Positions 22,285 to 33,174 of a stretch of DNA of 64,000 nucleotides are shown in pieces. The first letter of the stretch is position 1. Every line of letters begins with the position of its first letter. The DNA is from Chlorops oryzae (Eukaryota > Arthropoda > Insecta > Diptera > Chloropidae), in the NCBI GenBank assembly GCA_020466095.1, contig CM035806.1, positions 140,055,934 to 140,119,933 on the forward strand, read 5' to 3'. The position numbers and the translations under genes are program-made. A model generated the notes under the pieces. It was not told the origin of the DNA. It was given only the letters and a program-made list of their open reading frames with translations, and ran no database searches.

Positions 22285-22635
22285 TTATTGAGACCTAATT
22301 CGTGCGATTCTTGAAGTAGAAGTCCGAAATCGCTGGCTTTCAAGTTGTGCGGCTTTCCGCAGGGATGTTTCGGCATATTTTGAAGTAGAAGCTCGAACTC
22401 GCACGTCTTCTACTCGAGATGCGTGCTCTTCGGATGTTTCAGCAGCCCTTGAAGTTCTGGCTCTTACTCTTTGAGATTCCCGTTGCGTGCTTAGCTCGTT
22501 AAATGGATGATTAGCTATAAAGGATGGCTGTTGTCGGGTATGTCTGGTAGACCTACCAAAATTGGATTTTTTTTGGTGGAATTTCAAAATTTGTTGAAAC
22601 ACTGAAAGTTTTTTATTAGGTGGGAATTGGGCACT
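22285..22635 (-). pseudogene. Relic coding STPR-like 23-residue repeats
   Basis: The frame carries two exact-length 23-residue repeats and part of a third: ESQRVRARTSRAAETSEEHA..., EDVRVRASTSKYAETSLRKA..., ESQRFRTSTSRIA..., with the R-x-R/A-x-T-S-R/K-x-A-E-T-S register that defines STPR domains (FMBP-1 type, DNA binding). Insect STPR arrays also occur next to Pif1-type helicases of Helitron origin. The frame has no ATG at its start and ends after the third partial repeat, so this is a fragment, of a host gene or of a transposon. Confidence 0.5.
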
Positions 22636-23532
22636 CAAAGTTAAGTATTATAGCTCTAAATTATCCGTTGAATTTGCTGCAGTAAAAAATTCAAAAATTC
22701 AATGGTGGAAATATCCTTACGTATGAGTTACCCGACACCAACTGTACCGATTTTTCCGGTATTGTACCGAATTTTGAGGCAAGATACCGGTGTACCGAAG
22801 CTACGTTTCTATAATTTGACGATTTTGGCAATTTGTACCGGATTTTGTACCGAATTTTACTACTGGCAAAATAAAATAAAAACTCAACCGAAATTAGTAG
22901 AAAAATCGGTTCAACTGATATATATACATTTAAAAATCGAAATAGGAAATAATAGGGGCCCAGCGGAGTCGGCCGTATGGCCTGTAGAAGTCATACCCAA
23001 AATAAGGCCACACACCTTATGAATTAATCCTGCATGAATTTCGGGTGGATTAAAGAAATGAAGTAGTATATGAGATAAGAACGACAAAAATTTCCCAAAT
23101 TTTTTGTATTCAAAAGCATTGAGCTCAGGCATGACTTTGAGCTATACCGGAGAAGCGAAGTTGTCATGCCTATTGAAGTTTTCGACTGCTTTCAGCGATG
23201 AAGGATTGAAAACCGAATACATAAAATATTTTCGTTGTTGCGTTCGTTTCACTTCTTGAATCTGATGCGACGCGTGCCAAAATTACAAGAGAGTTGTCTC
23301 AGTTCTTCAAGAATCGTCAACGGGGACGGACAAAAAAAAGAATAGACAGTGTAAAGAAAACATGACCGCCGGCTAACCTCAAAGCTTAGAAGATAAAGAA
23401 CATGTATTTATTTTAATATGTATATTCTCCCTAAACAATTTCCCTACCATAATTAAAAGCATTATCTACCAAGGCTTATAAATAAAATTTAATATATAAT
23501 AATAAGATTTGAGACAGGAATTCTTACCCTAA
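22636..23532. other. Gene-free stretch with ACCG-rich patch
   Basis: Between 22735 and 22860 the words ACCGA, CCGGTA and TGTACCG recur, forming short inverted repeats, possibly a MITE remnant. No gene seen. Confidence 0.35.
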
Positions 23533-23534
23533 GG

Positions 23535-23618
23535 TAGGCCTTAGTACTCACCTATGAAGTATGGTATGAATATCCCGGGATATTCATACCATACTTCATG
23601 CGCGAGTACTCAGGCCTG
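23535..23618. repeat. Long near-perfect palindrome
   Basis: Positions 23554-23599 form a perfect 46-bp palindrome centred on CCCGGG; imperfect complementarity continues to AGGCCTTAGTACTCA on the left and GAGTACTCAGGCCT on the right. It could extrude a cruciform or be the core of a MITE. Confidence 0.9.
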
Positions 23619-23932
23619 CCTCATCAACTTTTTTAAATATTTTTTTAACTTTCAATTTTCGCGGTTTGTGGTAAAGTCATTCTATTAAAATTATAGCCTA
23701 CATATATCTATGCGTTAACAGCTCTCCAACGATACCCAGTTCACTCCTTTAGCATAAGTGGTTTAAAATTAACCAATTACTCGCGAACTAACTCATCTAG
23801 CGTTATGAAATATACTCCTATACCTATTCCACTACCTACCAAGAATGTATATATATATGTAAAAATATATGTATTTTTTTTTACATATTTTTAAATATTT
23901 TCAAATATGTTAAATCCGATCCCTGTTAATAA

Positions 23933-24187
23933 CATATCGCACCCTTGCTAAAAATCGGCACTACTCAAAATTTTTTTAATCAATTTTTTTATGTTCATTG
24001 CATTTTTCTGTAAGAAATCCAACTCCCAAAAATTAACTGAGCCTATATTGAATGATGCAGCAGTCGATTGAGAGTAATATAAGTTTAGAAAAAATATTAT
24101 TTCTTCTTAGTTTCAAGAGAGATTGAATGATTTTCGAAAAATGCGAAATTTTGAATTGTGCCGATTTAGTAGCAAGGGTGCGATATG
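23933..24187. mobile_element. MITE with CATATCGCACCC ends, copy 1
   Basis: Inverted repeats of about 40 bp start CATATCGCACCCTTGCTA and end TAGCAAGGGTGCGATATG. A related full element is at 49197-49455 and half-copies at 37840-37915 and 47924-47989. Confidence 0.8.
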
Positions 24188-25418
24188 TATGGTTAAACTT
24201 CCCATCGTTCAGCGCGGAATCTACGTTTCATTTTATACCATGGTTTCTTGGGAAAAAAATGCTTCGAAAATTTTGTCTTGAAGTTTCATTTCCGGGGTAC
24301 GATTTTTTGTCCAAAAAATCGACCCGGCCTAATATATATATAGATGATGCTCCTTGCTTGTGCTTTATAGAACAAGCAAAGATCTACAAACGCCCTGAGA
24401 GCTGCAATATATTGTGTTATTTTATTTTCAATCAGAAAGAACTTATATGATCGATGCTCGATGTCCATTATGACAAAAATCCATCGTCCTAGCCGCCTAT
24501 TTTATTAACTACTTAGCTAGGCAAATGAATCGAAAGGTTAGTATCCGTTGGTCTATATACAAACTTTGAATATTCTTTTATTTTGAAGGACCTCCAATAT
24601 TTTTCTAACATTGCTAATTTCACGGAAATGGAGGAATTTTCATATCGATCTGAAAAAGACTTCCACACTTCCAATTCGAATTCAAATAAATCCAAATTAT
24701 CACCATCCTTTCATATTGAAAACTTAACTTAAACTTAATTACTGTATTGCTATATGCGATTATCATCGATCTTATATGGAAAGAAACCGAACATCTGATC
24801 CAGACTATATGTTCGTGATGTCGAAAACGCCCAATGAAGCCGCGATTCGTAAATATGTATAAGCTTTAATCACTCAAGGTCCGGTTAGTTTAAGTTTTCA
24901 CCGCTCCAGATACTCCTATTCCAAAAGTCTTTATGTTTATATGTATTTAAAAATACATACACAAATTATCCTTTTTTAAAGTGATATAACTCAATAACGA
25001 AAACTTTTAGACTAGAGGTCCAAAAACAAAAAATAAGCTATCGCGTATTAAAATAATGCAGAAAATTCCGTGGACACCCTGTATATATTGATCATTGGAT
25101 GTCAATTACGTGCAAACATTCCTTCGCGTTTGAATTTTGGGATGAAGACAATTTTCAAAAAAAGCCCTTTTGACACGCCCACTTATTTAAATGGTCCAAT
25201 ATACCTCGTGTCACAGACTCGAACCTTTTGTTACAGAGACCTAGCTCAGACCTGAACCAAATCTACTGTAATTATTTAGCTCGGACCCGAACCTTTATTG
25301 TATGGACATAGCTCGGGCGCGAACCAAACAATTTTAGTGTACAAAAAAGTATTCTCGTGTGACCGCAAAAGAATCAAATGGGAATTGTTTCATGAACGTG
25401 TGGCTGCGCTCTAACAAT

Positions 25419-25737
25419 GAGGCCTTCTACACTAGGCAATTTTAGTTGCGCAACTCGCGAGTTTGTTGGAAAGACGCGGTACGGGGAAGGTAACGGGAAA
25501 ATTGCTGTCGCGAGTTGCTCGTACAGGCAATTTTGTGCGATACGCTTTGTGCATCTCTTTCTTACTTTCAAACGTGAAAATGCCATCTCTTTCTTACTTT
25601 CAAACGTGTAAGTGGCGTCGGGGTTGTTTTTGACGATCGGCAACTCGAGTTGCTGACCCAATGTAGACAAAAAAGCAACTCCAAAAGAGAATTCGATATG
25701 AGCTGCGCAACTAAAATTGCCTAGTGTAGAAGGCCTC
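25419..25737 (+). mobile_element. 319-bp MITE, copy B
   Basis: Same element, same AAT flanks and same orientation as 16165-16483, because it was duplicated with the unit. Confidence 0.9.
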
Positions 25738-26830
25738 AATTACAAGTTAATAACTAGTGCTGTAAAAGTAACGAAAAAAGAGTACCCGTATGTATTCATT
25801 ACCTTAACAATTAGTACTCGTTAATATCGTATCGTCACCAGCTATTTAATAAAGATCTTTGTGTAATGTTAGAAAAACGAATCGATCGCGTGCGTGTAGA
25901 AATATTCCATAGCTTGCGTCTTTTCTTGTCCATCGAATAAAATGTGGTACTTGAGCAACTGAAAGTTCGCGTTTGGATTAGGAAAACAGTCTCTCCAACA
26001 GTACCAACCAAATTACGCTACCACGTTGACTTGAACTGGTTTTCCCTTGTCGTGACGTCGCCTAAGCTGAAAAATCGCAGAGTATGAAAAATACGAATAA
26101 CGAATTTTTTTCGTACAATGTGGCGCACCCGTTACTCAGTAACGAATACATACGGTTTGTTACACCTCTAATGTATAACAGGTGCTTTATTTCCTATCGG
26201 TTGTTGCTTTTGTTCAACTCGGCAAGTTTTTGTATATAAATTTGAACTATGAGCGAATTTCATTCATAGCCAAGTTAAACCGTGCCGTGTTTCAAGGTTT
26301 CAAGGTGAGTGGGAACAAGTTTACAATACGGTCGTATCTGGGAGTTCATTCAAATTCGGTCCGTACACCTAAAATGATATTCTGAATCGAAATGTGCAAT
26401 AAGAATTTCGGGGGAAGATGTTTATTTTCAAATATTTGATTATGAATAATAGAAATTGGTTGAAATCACTTTGTTTACAGTAATTTCGATAAATAACGGT
26501 GTTGCCAGAAATATTTTTATAAGGTAGTTTTTAGAATGTGGTCACGAACATGCGGAGGAAAAGGGAACGTATTTGCTGCTTCTTTTTGGACCAGTTTGGT
26601 ACTAGACCCTAACTAGACTAGTTGTAATCAGTTTTTTTAAAAAAATTTAGCGCCAAAATTCTTAGAATAATTCACTTAATCCATATATAAATTTTCTAAA
26701 CTTCCTCTTGAATTTTGATGTCAAATATCTCGAAGGAACTGGAGAATTGTAACGGCTTCCATTCGTTTGTTTTAAAACATTATACCGGTTAAGGCTGGAT
26801 ATATCCTTTTTTACTACTTACGTTTTTTAC

Positions 26831-27158
26831 GTAGAGAAAAATGTGTAGTGTAGAGAAAGTACCATTGTTGTATACACTGAAGACCGTCTCTGCAATTCTA
26901 AAGTTCTACGTAACATATTTAGAGTAGCGCTCTACTGTGTGCTCCACGACTATGTACATACACTGCCAAAGTAATTTTCTCTACTGTAGAGTCGTAGAGA
27001 AGACATTCTTCTGCAGTTTAAATAACCATGGAGCACATAGAAGAGCTCTACTCTAAATATTTCGACGGCAGCTCTACGTGGAACTCTAGAATTGTAGAGA
27101 CGATGTTCAGTGTACACAACAAAGGTAGATTCTCTACACTCTACAATATTTTCTCTAC
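26831..27158. mobile_element. Foldback element rich in GTAGAG, copy B
   Basis: Duplicate of 17583-17910 within the second unit; arms again pair from GTAGAGAAAA to TTTTCTCTAC. Confidence 0.8.
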
Positions 27159-27599
27159 CCAAAAAAAAAAAAAAACTATAGTGCATTTCAGGCTTTACAT
27201 TTACTTTATTATTATTATTATAATTTTTTTTTTTTTTTACAATTTCAAATCCGCTTTCTCTTTACGTGATAGCCGTATTTTAACAATTGATACAATAAAA
27301 GCAGTTTTTCAAAGACCGCATGGTTCAAATTTTTCGAATATTAGTTATATTCTTAACAACGGACAATCAATACTTAGAATAACTTTACTGACTCAAAAAT
27401 ACACATCACATTGTGATCAATGTGCGGACGCACTTGAGACGGCCACGACCGAACAAAGAAACAAGCATGAAAAGAAGATTGTGGTGTAACTTTCGAGAAA
27501 AAAATCATGTTTATAATATTTGGGGAAAAGTATCTTCAATTACATTGATTGAATTCTTATCAATTTGAACATTTCAAATTCTTCTTCGGTTTGTATGTG

Positions 27600-27846
27600 T
27601 GTATGTTGGAGTGGGTGCCACTTAGGCCGTTTACCGGCCCATTGTGATACTACGAGGGGGTTTTCTTGAGTTTGTGTGAGTGTATGTCCTTTTATGAGTG
27701 TGCCCCTAACATGTGATTTTTTTTGAAAACCAGTGCTAGGCTTGGACCATTGCACTCCGTTTCGCCTGTGATGGGAATCGAACCCCGGACCCCGGGATCA
27801 AGGGCATAGTACGCATCCCGTACGCTATCCCAGAGCCATGCTTCTT
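27600..27846 (-). mobile_element. tRNA-derived SINE, type 2, copy B
   Basis: Duplicate of 18352-18597 with the same box B GGTTCGATTCC and the same 3' module. Confidence 0.7.
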
Positions 27847-28344
27847 CGGTTGCATTTTACTTTTTACTAACTTGGCTTTCGATCAGTGGTTATTTATAAA
27901 TTAAACTTCAAATTTTTTGTATGACTATTTGGACACACTAATACCAGATAATACTAGAGTCATGGAGTAATATTTTTGTTGTTTGACTTTTACGTTTGAG
28001 TAAGTTATATAAGCATTACTCCCAAAAGTGTTGGCAAAGAGACCAAAAAGGCAATTTGCACATTAAATGTTATCAAAATTTTGTTCGGCTGCTAAGGGCG
28101 AAGCTGAGAATTTCTTATCGGCACATACTTATTTATTTGGTTTAGATAAACTCAGTTCAGCTGCGTGTTATTTTTATCTTTTTTTTTTTTTTTTTTGTGT
28201 GTTTCTAGACATGGCCAGCCGCATCGGAGCGGAAGAAAACTAGATGACACGTATTTATTATTTTCCTCTTCCATGACATCAAAACTCTCAGAATAACCTT
28301 TTTTGTTTTTCAATCGGGCGCAACGAAAGCAACGAAGGTGCAAA

Positions 28345-30435
28345 ATGCGACGTCCTAACCTCAAGTGGTTACTGAAATCGATGTTCTTTCTGCTCGTATC
28401 GGGCATTTTATTTTTTACTTTCACAAGTTGGCTTTCAGCGAGTCCCTACACCAATAGACTGCCATCTTTACGATCACCAGAAGCATTGCACAAATTACCC
28501 GATGCTGTGGAGCAAGTTGAAGATCCCAATCAGTTGCATCATGATAAGCAACCAGCACCTAAGCCAGGACCTCCGCCGCCACATCTAGAAGAACCAATTC
28601 AAGAGGCACACGAAGACGAAAGCATAGAAGAGCAACCCGTCGAGCGGATGAATAAACTGCAATTGATAGCACCGGGCGCTTCCAAGAAAGACTGGCACGA
28701 TTACACGGCGATGGAAAGTGATGCAAAACGCATAGGTATCGGAGAACAAGGTAAACGAGCCGAGCTTAACGACCGTTCCCAGAGCGATTTGGAAAAGAAA
28801 ATGTCATTGGAGAATGGATTTAATGCGTTGCTCTCCGATTCGATTTCTGTGAATCGTTCAATTCCTGATATTCGCTATAAGGGGTGAGTATATATCGATT
28901 CCCTCACTTGGATTCGATTCCTGAAACATTTCGCCTTTCCAGATGTAAAACGAAACAGTATTTAGCAAATCTTCCGACGGTCAGCATTGTGATTCCGTTT
29001 TTCAATGAGCACTTTAGCGTGCTAGTGCGATCGGCGCACAGTTTGATCAACCGATCGCCACCGGAACTGCTCAAGGAGATCATATTGGTGGACGATTTCA
29101 GTGATCGCGAATACCTCTTCGAACAACTGGAGCAGTACGTTGCCGAAAACTTTCCGAAAGTCCAAATCGTTCGTTTGGCAAAGCGGAGTGGTCTAATTGG
29201 CGCTCGTATGGCCGGAGCACGTAAAGCTACTGCACAGGTTTTAATATTCTTGGATTCTCACATTGAAGCGAACTATAATTGGCTGCCGCCGCTGTTGGAG
29301 CCAATTGCAATTAATAAGCGCGCCTCGGTATGCCCATTTATCGATGTAATCGATCACAGTACTTTTGAATATCGCGCTCAGGACGAAGGTGCCCGTGGTG
29401 CCTTCGATTGGGAGTTCTATTATAAGCGGCTGCCGCTATTGCCTGAAGACCTCGTTGATCGTTCGAAGCCGTTTAAGAGTCCAGTTATGGCTGGCGGTTT
29501 GTTCGCAATTTCGAGCGAATTTTTCTGGGAGCTCGGCGGCTACGATGAAGGCCTAGACATTTGGGGTGGTGAGCAATACGAATTGAGCTTCAAAATATGG
29601 ATGTGCGGTGGTGAATTGCTCGATGCACCTTGCTCTCGAGTTGGCCACATTTACCGAGGACCTCGCAATCATTCTCCGAGTCCACGCAAAGGCGACTATT
29701 TGCATAGAGTGTGTTCAATTTTATATTCTTTGGCTTGTTTATACATGTAATGCTTTCTTTTTCGCCTTGCAGAACTACAAGCGCGTCGCTGAAGTTTGGA
29801 TGGATGAGTACAAAAATTATTTGTACGAACGCGGTGAAGGAGTTTACGAAGGTATCAATGCTGGAGATCTAACTGAACAGAAAGCAATACGTGAGAAATT
29901 GCATTGCAAGTCCTTCAAATGGTTTATGGAGAACGTAGCCTTCGATTTGACTAAAGTCTATCCACCTGTCGAGCCACCTGATTATGCCTACGGGGCTATA
30001 CAGAGTCTTGGAGATGAAAATTTGTGTGTTGACACCTTGGGAAAACCACGTCATTCCCAAATAGGATTGTATCCATGCGCTAAAAATTTAGTACGTCCGC
30101 AGCGAAATCAAAACTGGGCCCTCACATGGCGCCGTGACATCAGAGTGCGATATAAACTCGATTGTCTTGATGTACAACAGTCCGACCGCAATGCACCGGT
30201 CTGGCTTTGGGACTGTCACGGACAGGGTGGAAATCAGTTCTGGTATTACGATCGCGATAATCAATGGATCCTACATGGAATCAACAAAGATCGTTGCCTG
30301 GAAGCTATGCCCCGCGATCAGAAACTTTTTGTCAATAAATGTCGAAAAAATAATATGAATATGAAATGGAATTTCGGTTTTGTCAACAACACAGCGCTCG
30401 ATGAGTTCTTCCTTCATTTACCAAACTCTCCGTAA
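28345..30435 (+). CDS. Pgant6: Polypeptide N-acetylgalactosaminyltransferase (Pgant6/GALNT10 type)
   Basis: Type II Golgi enzyme that starts mucin-type O-glycosylation by moving GalNAc from UDP-GalNAc to Ser/Thr. Three exons: 28345-28883, 28943-29708 and 29773-30435, joined by introns of 59 bp (phase 2) and 64 bp (phase 0) with GT-AG ends, give 655 aa. ATG 28345 ([12 protein letters not shown]) is chosen because it matches the fly Pgant6 N-terminus; the frame extends 14 codons upstream without an ATG. A membrane anchor lies at about residues 10-31, then a Pro/Glu-rich stem to about 110. The GT-A catalytic domain has DSH (284-286), H415 and the DIWGGEQYE motif (from 385). The ricin-type lectin domain (about 510-645) has LCVD, CLDV and CLEA repeats, QFW intact but the last Q-x-W as MKW. 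A candidate poly(A) signal AATAAA is at 30887. Conservation looks complete. Orthology to Pgant6 rather than a close paralogue is from memory. Confidence 0.95.
28884..28942 (+). other. Pgant6: Intron 1 of the GalNAc-transferase
   Basis: GTGAGT donor and TTTCCAG acceptor; 59 bp, phase 2. Joining restores Lys-Gly-Cys-Lys, as expected for the start of the catalytic domain. Confidence 0.9.
29709..29772 (+). other. Pgant6: Intron 2 of the GalNAc-transferase
   Basis: GTGTGT donor, pyrimidine-rich TTTTTCGCCTTGCAG acceptor; 64 bp, phase 0. Joining gives [15 protein letters not shown], the conserved family sequence. Confidence 0.92.
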
Positions 30436-30886
30436 CCTTCGACCCGTATGCATTTAATATAAAAGATATGCATTTCTCCGTAGTCATAATGCAGGAAGTG
30501 ACAAAGAACGATCCTCTCAAGCAGCTGAAGTTGATTCATTTATGTTTCTTGAGATGAATGTACTTTTCACTTTCCTATGCAATGAGTCATCCCTTATTTG
30601 GGACTTACTCATTCCTCACAATGTGAATAGGATGTTGGAGAATCGCTCCAAAGTCCTTGAAGACAATCATACATGTTACACTCGTAAACATTCAGACTGA
30701 AGAAATCGGAATGAATTTTGTATAGTAGGGACATCTAATGAGTCAGTATAAAAATACCCTTTTTGTTATTTTTTGTAAGAAAAGTTTATAAATTGCCATT
30801 TCTATAGTGAAAAGTGATATGTGTATATTTTATTGTAGTTTTTATTTCATTTTCATAATAACTACTTCAACTTATACTTTATAATC

Positions 30887-30892
30887 AATAAA
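30887..30892 (+). terminator. Candidate poly(A) signal of the GalNAc-transferase
   Basis: Canonical AATAAA about 450 bp after the stop codon, in AT-rich 3' flank. Confidence 0.5.
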
Positions 30893-31003
30893 AGTTTAAT
30901 TAAATCTAAGCTGTTCCTTTTCAAATATACATACATATACATAAAAAAAAAATTGTTTCATTTGAATAGAAATAAATGCTCAGTTTATACTATAAACTTT
31001 ATA

Positions 31004-31230
31004 CAGCCCGATTCTGAATATTCCCGGGGAACCAATTCCCGGGGAATTTACTTTTCTCGAGAGTAAAATTGTTCTTTTTAAAATATTTGGGTGAATAAAG
31101 TTGATGGAGAATGGGTATTTGACCCATACCCATAATTTTCCTTACCCTATCTATTTGAAAAAAAGAATTTTAGTCTCGAGAAAAGTAAATTCCCCGGGAA
31201 TTCGTTCCGGGAATTTTCAAAATCGGGCTG
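31004..31230. mobile_element. MITE family P (CAGCCCGATTCT ends), copy 1
   Basis: Inverted repeats CAGCCCGATTCTGAATATTC and the reverse, with TTCCCGGGGAA just inside, flanked by ATA on both sides. Related copies at 32374-32597 and 32785-33128, all within 2.1 kb. Confidence 0.85.
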
Positions 31231-31531
31231 ATAGTTTTTTGAACTGTTCAATTTAATTTCTTTGTCCACCTTTTTATCAAGTATTTAAAATTTCAATTTG
31301 AAATCTATATCTTTATTTAGCTTGATTGATCTGTATAAATTTTTTTCATATTTCAAATATTTTCGTACGACCGGCTTTACACTTTAAAAGACACCCAATT
31401 AAAAAATGACATTTACTGTGTTCCCCAGATGAATAAATTCAGATTAAAAATACACCGAATATTGTTCCTATAAGGGGCTGTCCATTAATTACGTTCGCAT
31501 CTTAAGTGTTTGCTCTATCTCTCTCGCTTTA

Positions 31532-32262
31532 GGGCATGGTATGGTTTTAAAAAATTTTTGGGTTGTTTTTTTTTTTTTTTTTTCTGAATGTACAACATTT
31601 CAAGAGTATTGTGTAAAAATTCCAAGTAAATCGTACTAAAACTAAAGGAGATACAGCGATTCAAGTGAGTGGACCTTAGTGTAAAAAGTGTAGAAAAAAA
31701 AATTTCAAATCGATTTTGTGGAAAACGACTTTTTTGAAGTCCGTGAACACGATGCTGCAAAATCTACTTGACCGATCGTTTTAAAATTTTTTTCAATTAT
31801 TATACACATAAATCAACAGGTATCGCCGTGGCCCTTTTTTTTTTTTTATTTTTTTTCCTATTTTAAAATAATAAAGTAACCTCAATTTTTAAGCGAAAAT
31901 CGCGTTTTTGACTTCAAAACGCTACCAAAAAAAAAAAAAAAAAAATTATTAAAAAAAATAGGGCCACGGCGATACCTCGGGATACAAATTACCTTTTAAA
32001 AACATGTTTCCTTTTTTTTTTTCAGATGAACCGCTAACCTCTAATCATGTTCACGGCAAACCAACTTTTTTTCGAGGAGCCTCCGGAGAATCGATACCAC
32101 GTATTTATCTATCGATAATTTCAATTTTTTTTTTCCCCCAAATACACTTAATAAGCATAACTACAACATGTATATGAAGAAAATAAACCAACATTATTCA
32201 TGTCTCCAAAAAAAAATCATGAAAACATGCCTTTTTTTCGGGTTTAAAACCATACCATGCCC
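31532..32262. mobile_element. Second-level nested element (GGGCATGGTATGG ends)
   Basis: GGGCATGGTATGGTTTTAAA on the left pairs with TTTAAAACCATACCATGCCC on the right; TTTA/TTA flanks both sides. Absent from the sister Harbinger-like copies, hence an insertion. Contains a third element. Confidence 0.75.
31819..31976. mobile_element. Third-level nested foldback
   Basis: GGTATCGCCGTGGCCCT and AGGGCCACGGCGATACC are perfect reverse complements at the two ends of a 158-bp A/T-rich segment. Confidence 0.65.
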
Positions 32263-32373
32263 TTTAGTAACAGAACTGTCTGCGCAAAGACTTAAGACGC
32301 GAACGTGAAAACAGTAATAAAAATCTTACGTAATTATTGGACAGCCCTAAGCTTATAACATAACAATAATAAT

Positions 32374-32597
32374 CAGCCCGATTCTACATATTCCCGGGGA
32401 ATTTACTTTTTTCGAGACTCAAGTTCTCTTTTTTTAAATAGATAGGGTAAGGAAAATTATGAGTATGGGTCAAATACCCATTCCCCATCAAATTTCTTCC
32501 CACAAATATTAAAAAACAAAAACAAAAAAGAAGCGTTCTCTCGATAAAAGTAAATTCTCCGGGAATTCGTTCCCCGGGAATATTCAGAATCGGGCTG
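32374..32597. mobile_element. MITE family P, copy 2
   Basis: CAGCCCGATTCT ... AGAATCGGGCTG with AAT on both sides; internal CATACTCATAATTTTCC and GGTAAGGAAAATTATGAG-type words match copy 1. Confidence 0.85.
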
Positions 32598-32784
32598 AAT
32601 ATGGTTCTCGAATTCCTATCATTGCATTGAACAATCAATTTCGAAGCTTTTATTAAGCAAGTATTGATTACATCCGAGGATTGCTGTGAACGATCTTCGG
32701 TATGTTTTTTTAACTAATTTAAAATTTGATTATTTATTTTCTATTTCCTTATGATTAATTATTAGTAGCAAAATTTCAAATCAG

Positions 32785-33128
32785 CAGCCCTATTCTAAAT
32801 GAATATTCCCCGGGAATTTTGCTCCGCGGAAAAAAGAAGTATTCGGGCATGGTCTAGAAATCGAATCCCCACATACACAAAATCGAAATAGCTGAAATTT
32901 CATTTGAAATGACATTGATTTCGAATTTTTTTTTTATTCGGATTCGATTTGTAGAGTATGCCTGATGATTGTAAGCGTGAATAAAAAGAAGGATGCGACG
33001 ACTTTTTGTTCCAAAATGTTGGAAATTCTTGCTCCCTTTTTACTCTGTTTCCCAACGTGTTTCGATAGGGAGAATTTTTTTGAAATCCGCACGGAAAAGT
33101 TTACCAGGAATATTTAGAATCGGGGCTG
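32785..33128. mobile_element. MITE family P, copy 3 (diverged)
   Basis: CAGCCCTATTCT and AGAATCGGGGCTG form the ends; interior differs from copies 1 and 2. A minus-strand AATAAA (32933-32938) inside it could serve the phosphatase gene, about 240 bp after its stop. Confidence 0.65.
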
Positions 33129-33174
33129 ATTGTTTAGAAATGATTTCATCGTATTTAAAATCCATTGCTATCGA

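Larger units (their letters stand above)
24344..27867 (+). repeat. 3.5 kb duplicated unit U, copy B
   Basis: Direct copy of 15089-18619, with scattered single-base differences and small indels. Its flanks differ from those of copy A (no repeat X here), so the duplication was not a simple local tandem copy. It ends about 480 bp before the GalNAc-transferase start. Confidence 0.9.
31474..32347. mobile_element. Harbinger-like MITE, copy A, carrying nested elements
   Basis: Ends GGGGCTGTCCATTAATTACG and GTAATTATTGGACAGCCC, flanked by TAA on both sides; a 3-bp TWA duplication and GGGSCTG ends fit PIF/Harbinger. Inner sequences (TTAAGACGCGAACGTGAAAA, CTGTCTGCGC) are shared with the copies at 36627-37277 and about 47543-47843, which show where the foreign insert (31532-32262) lies. 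Confidence 0.85.
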
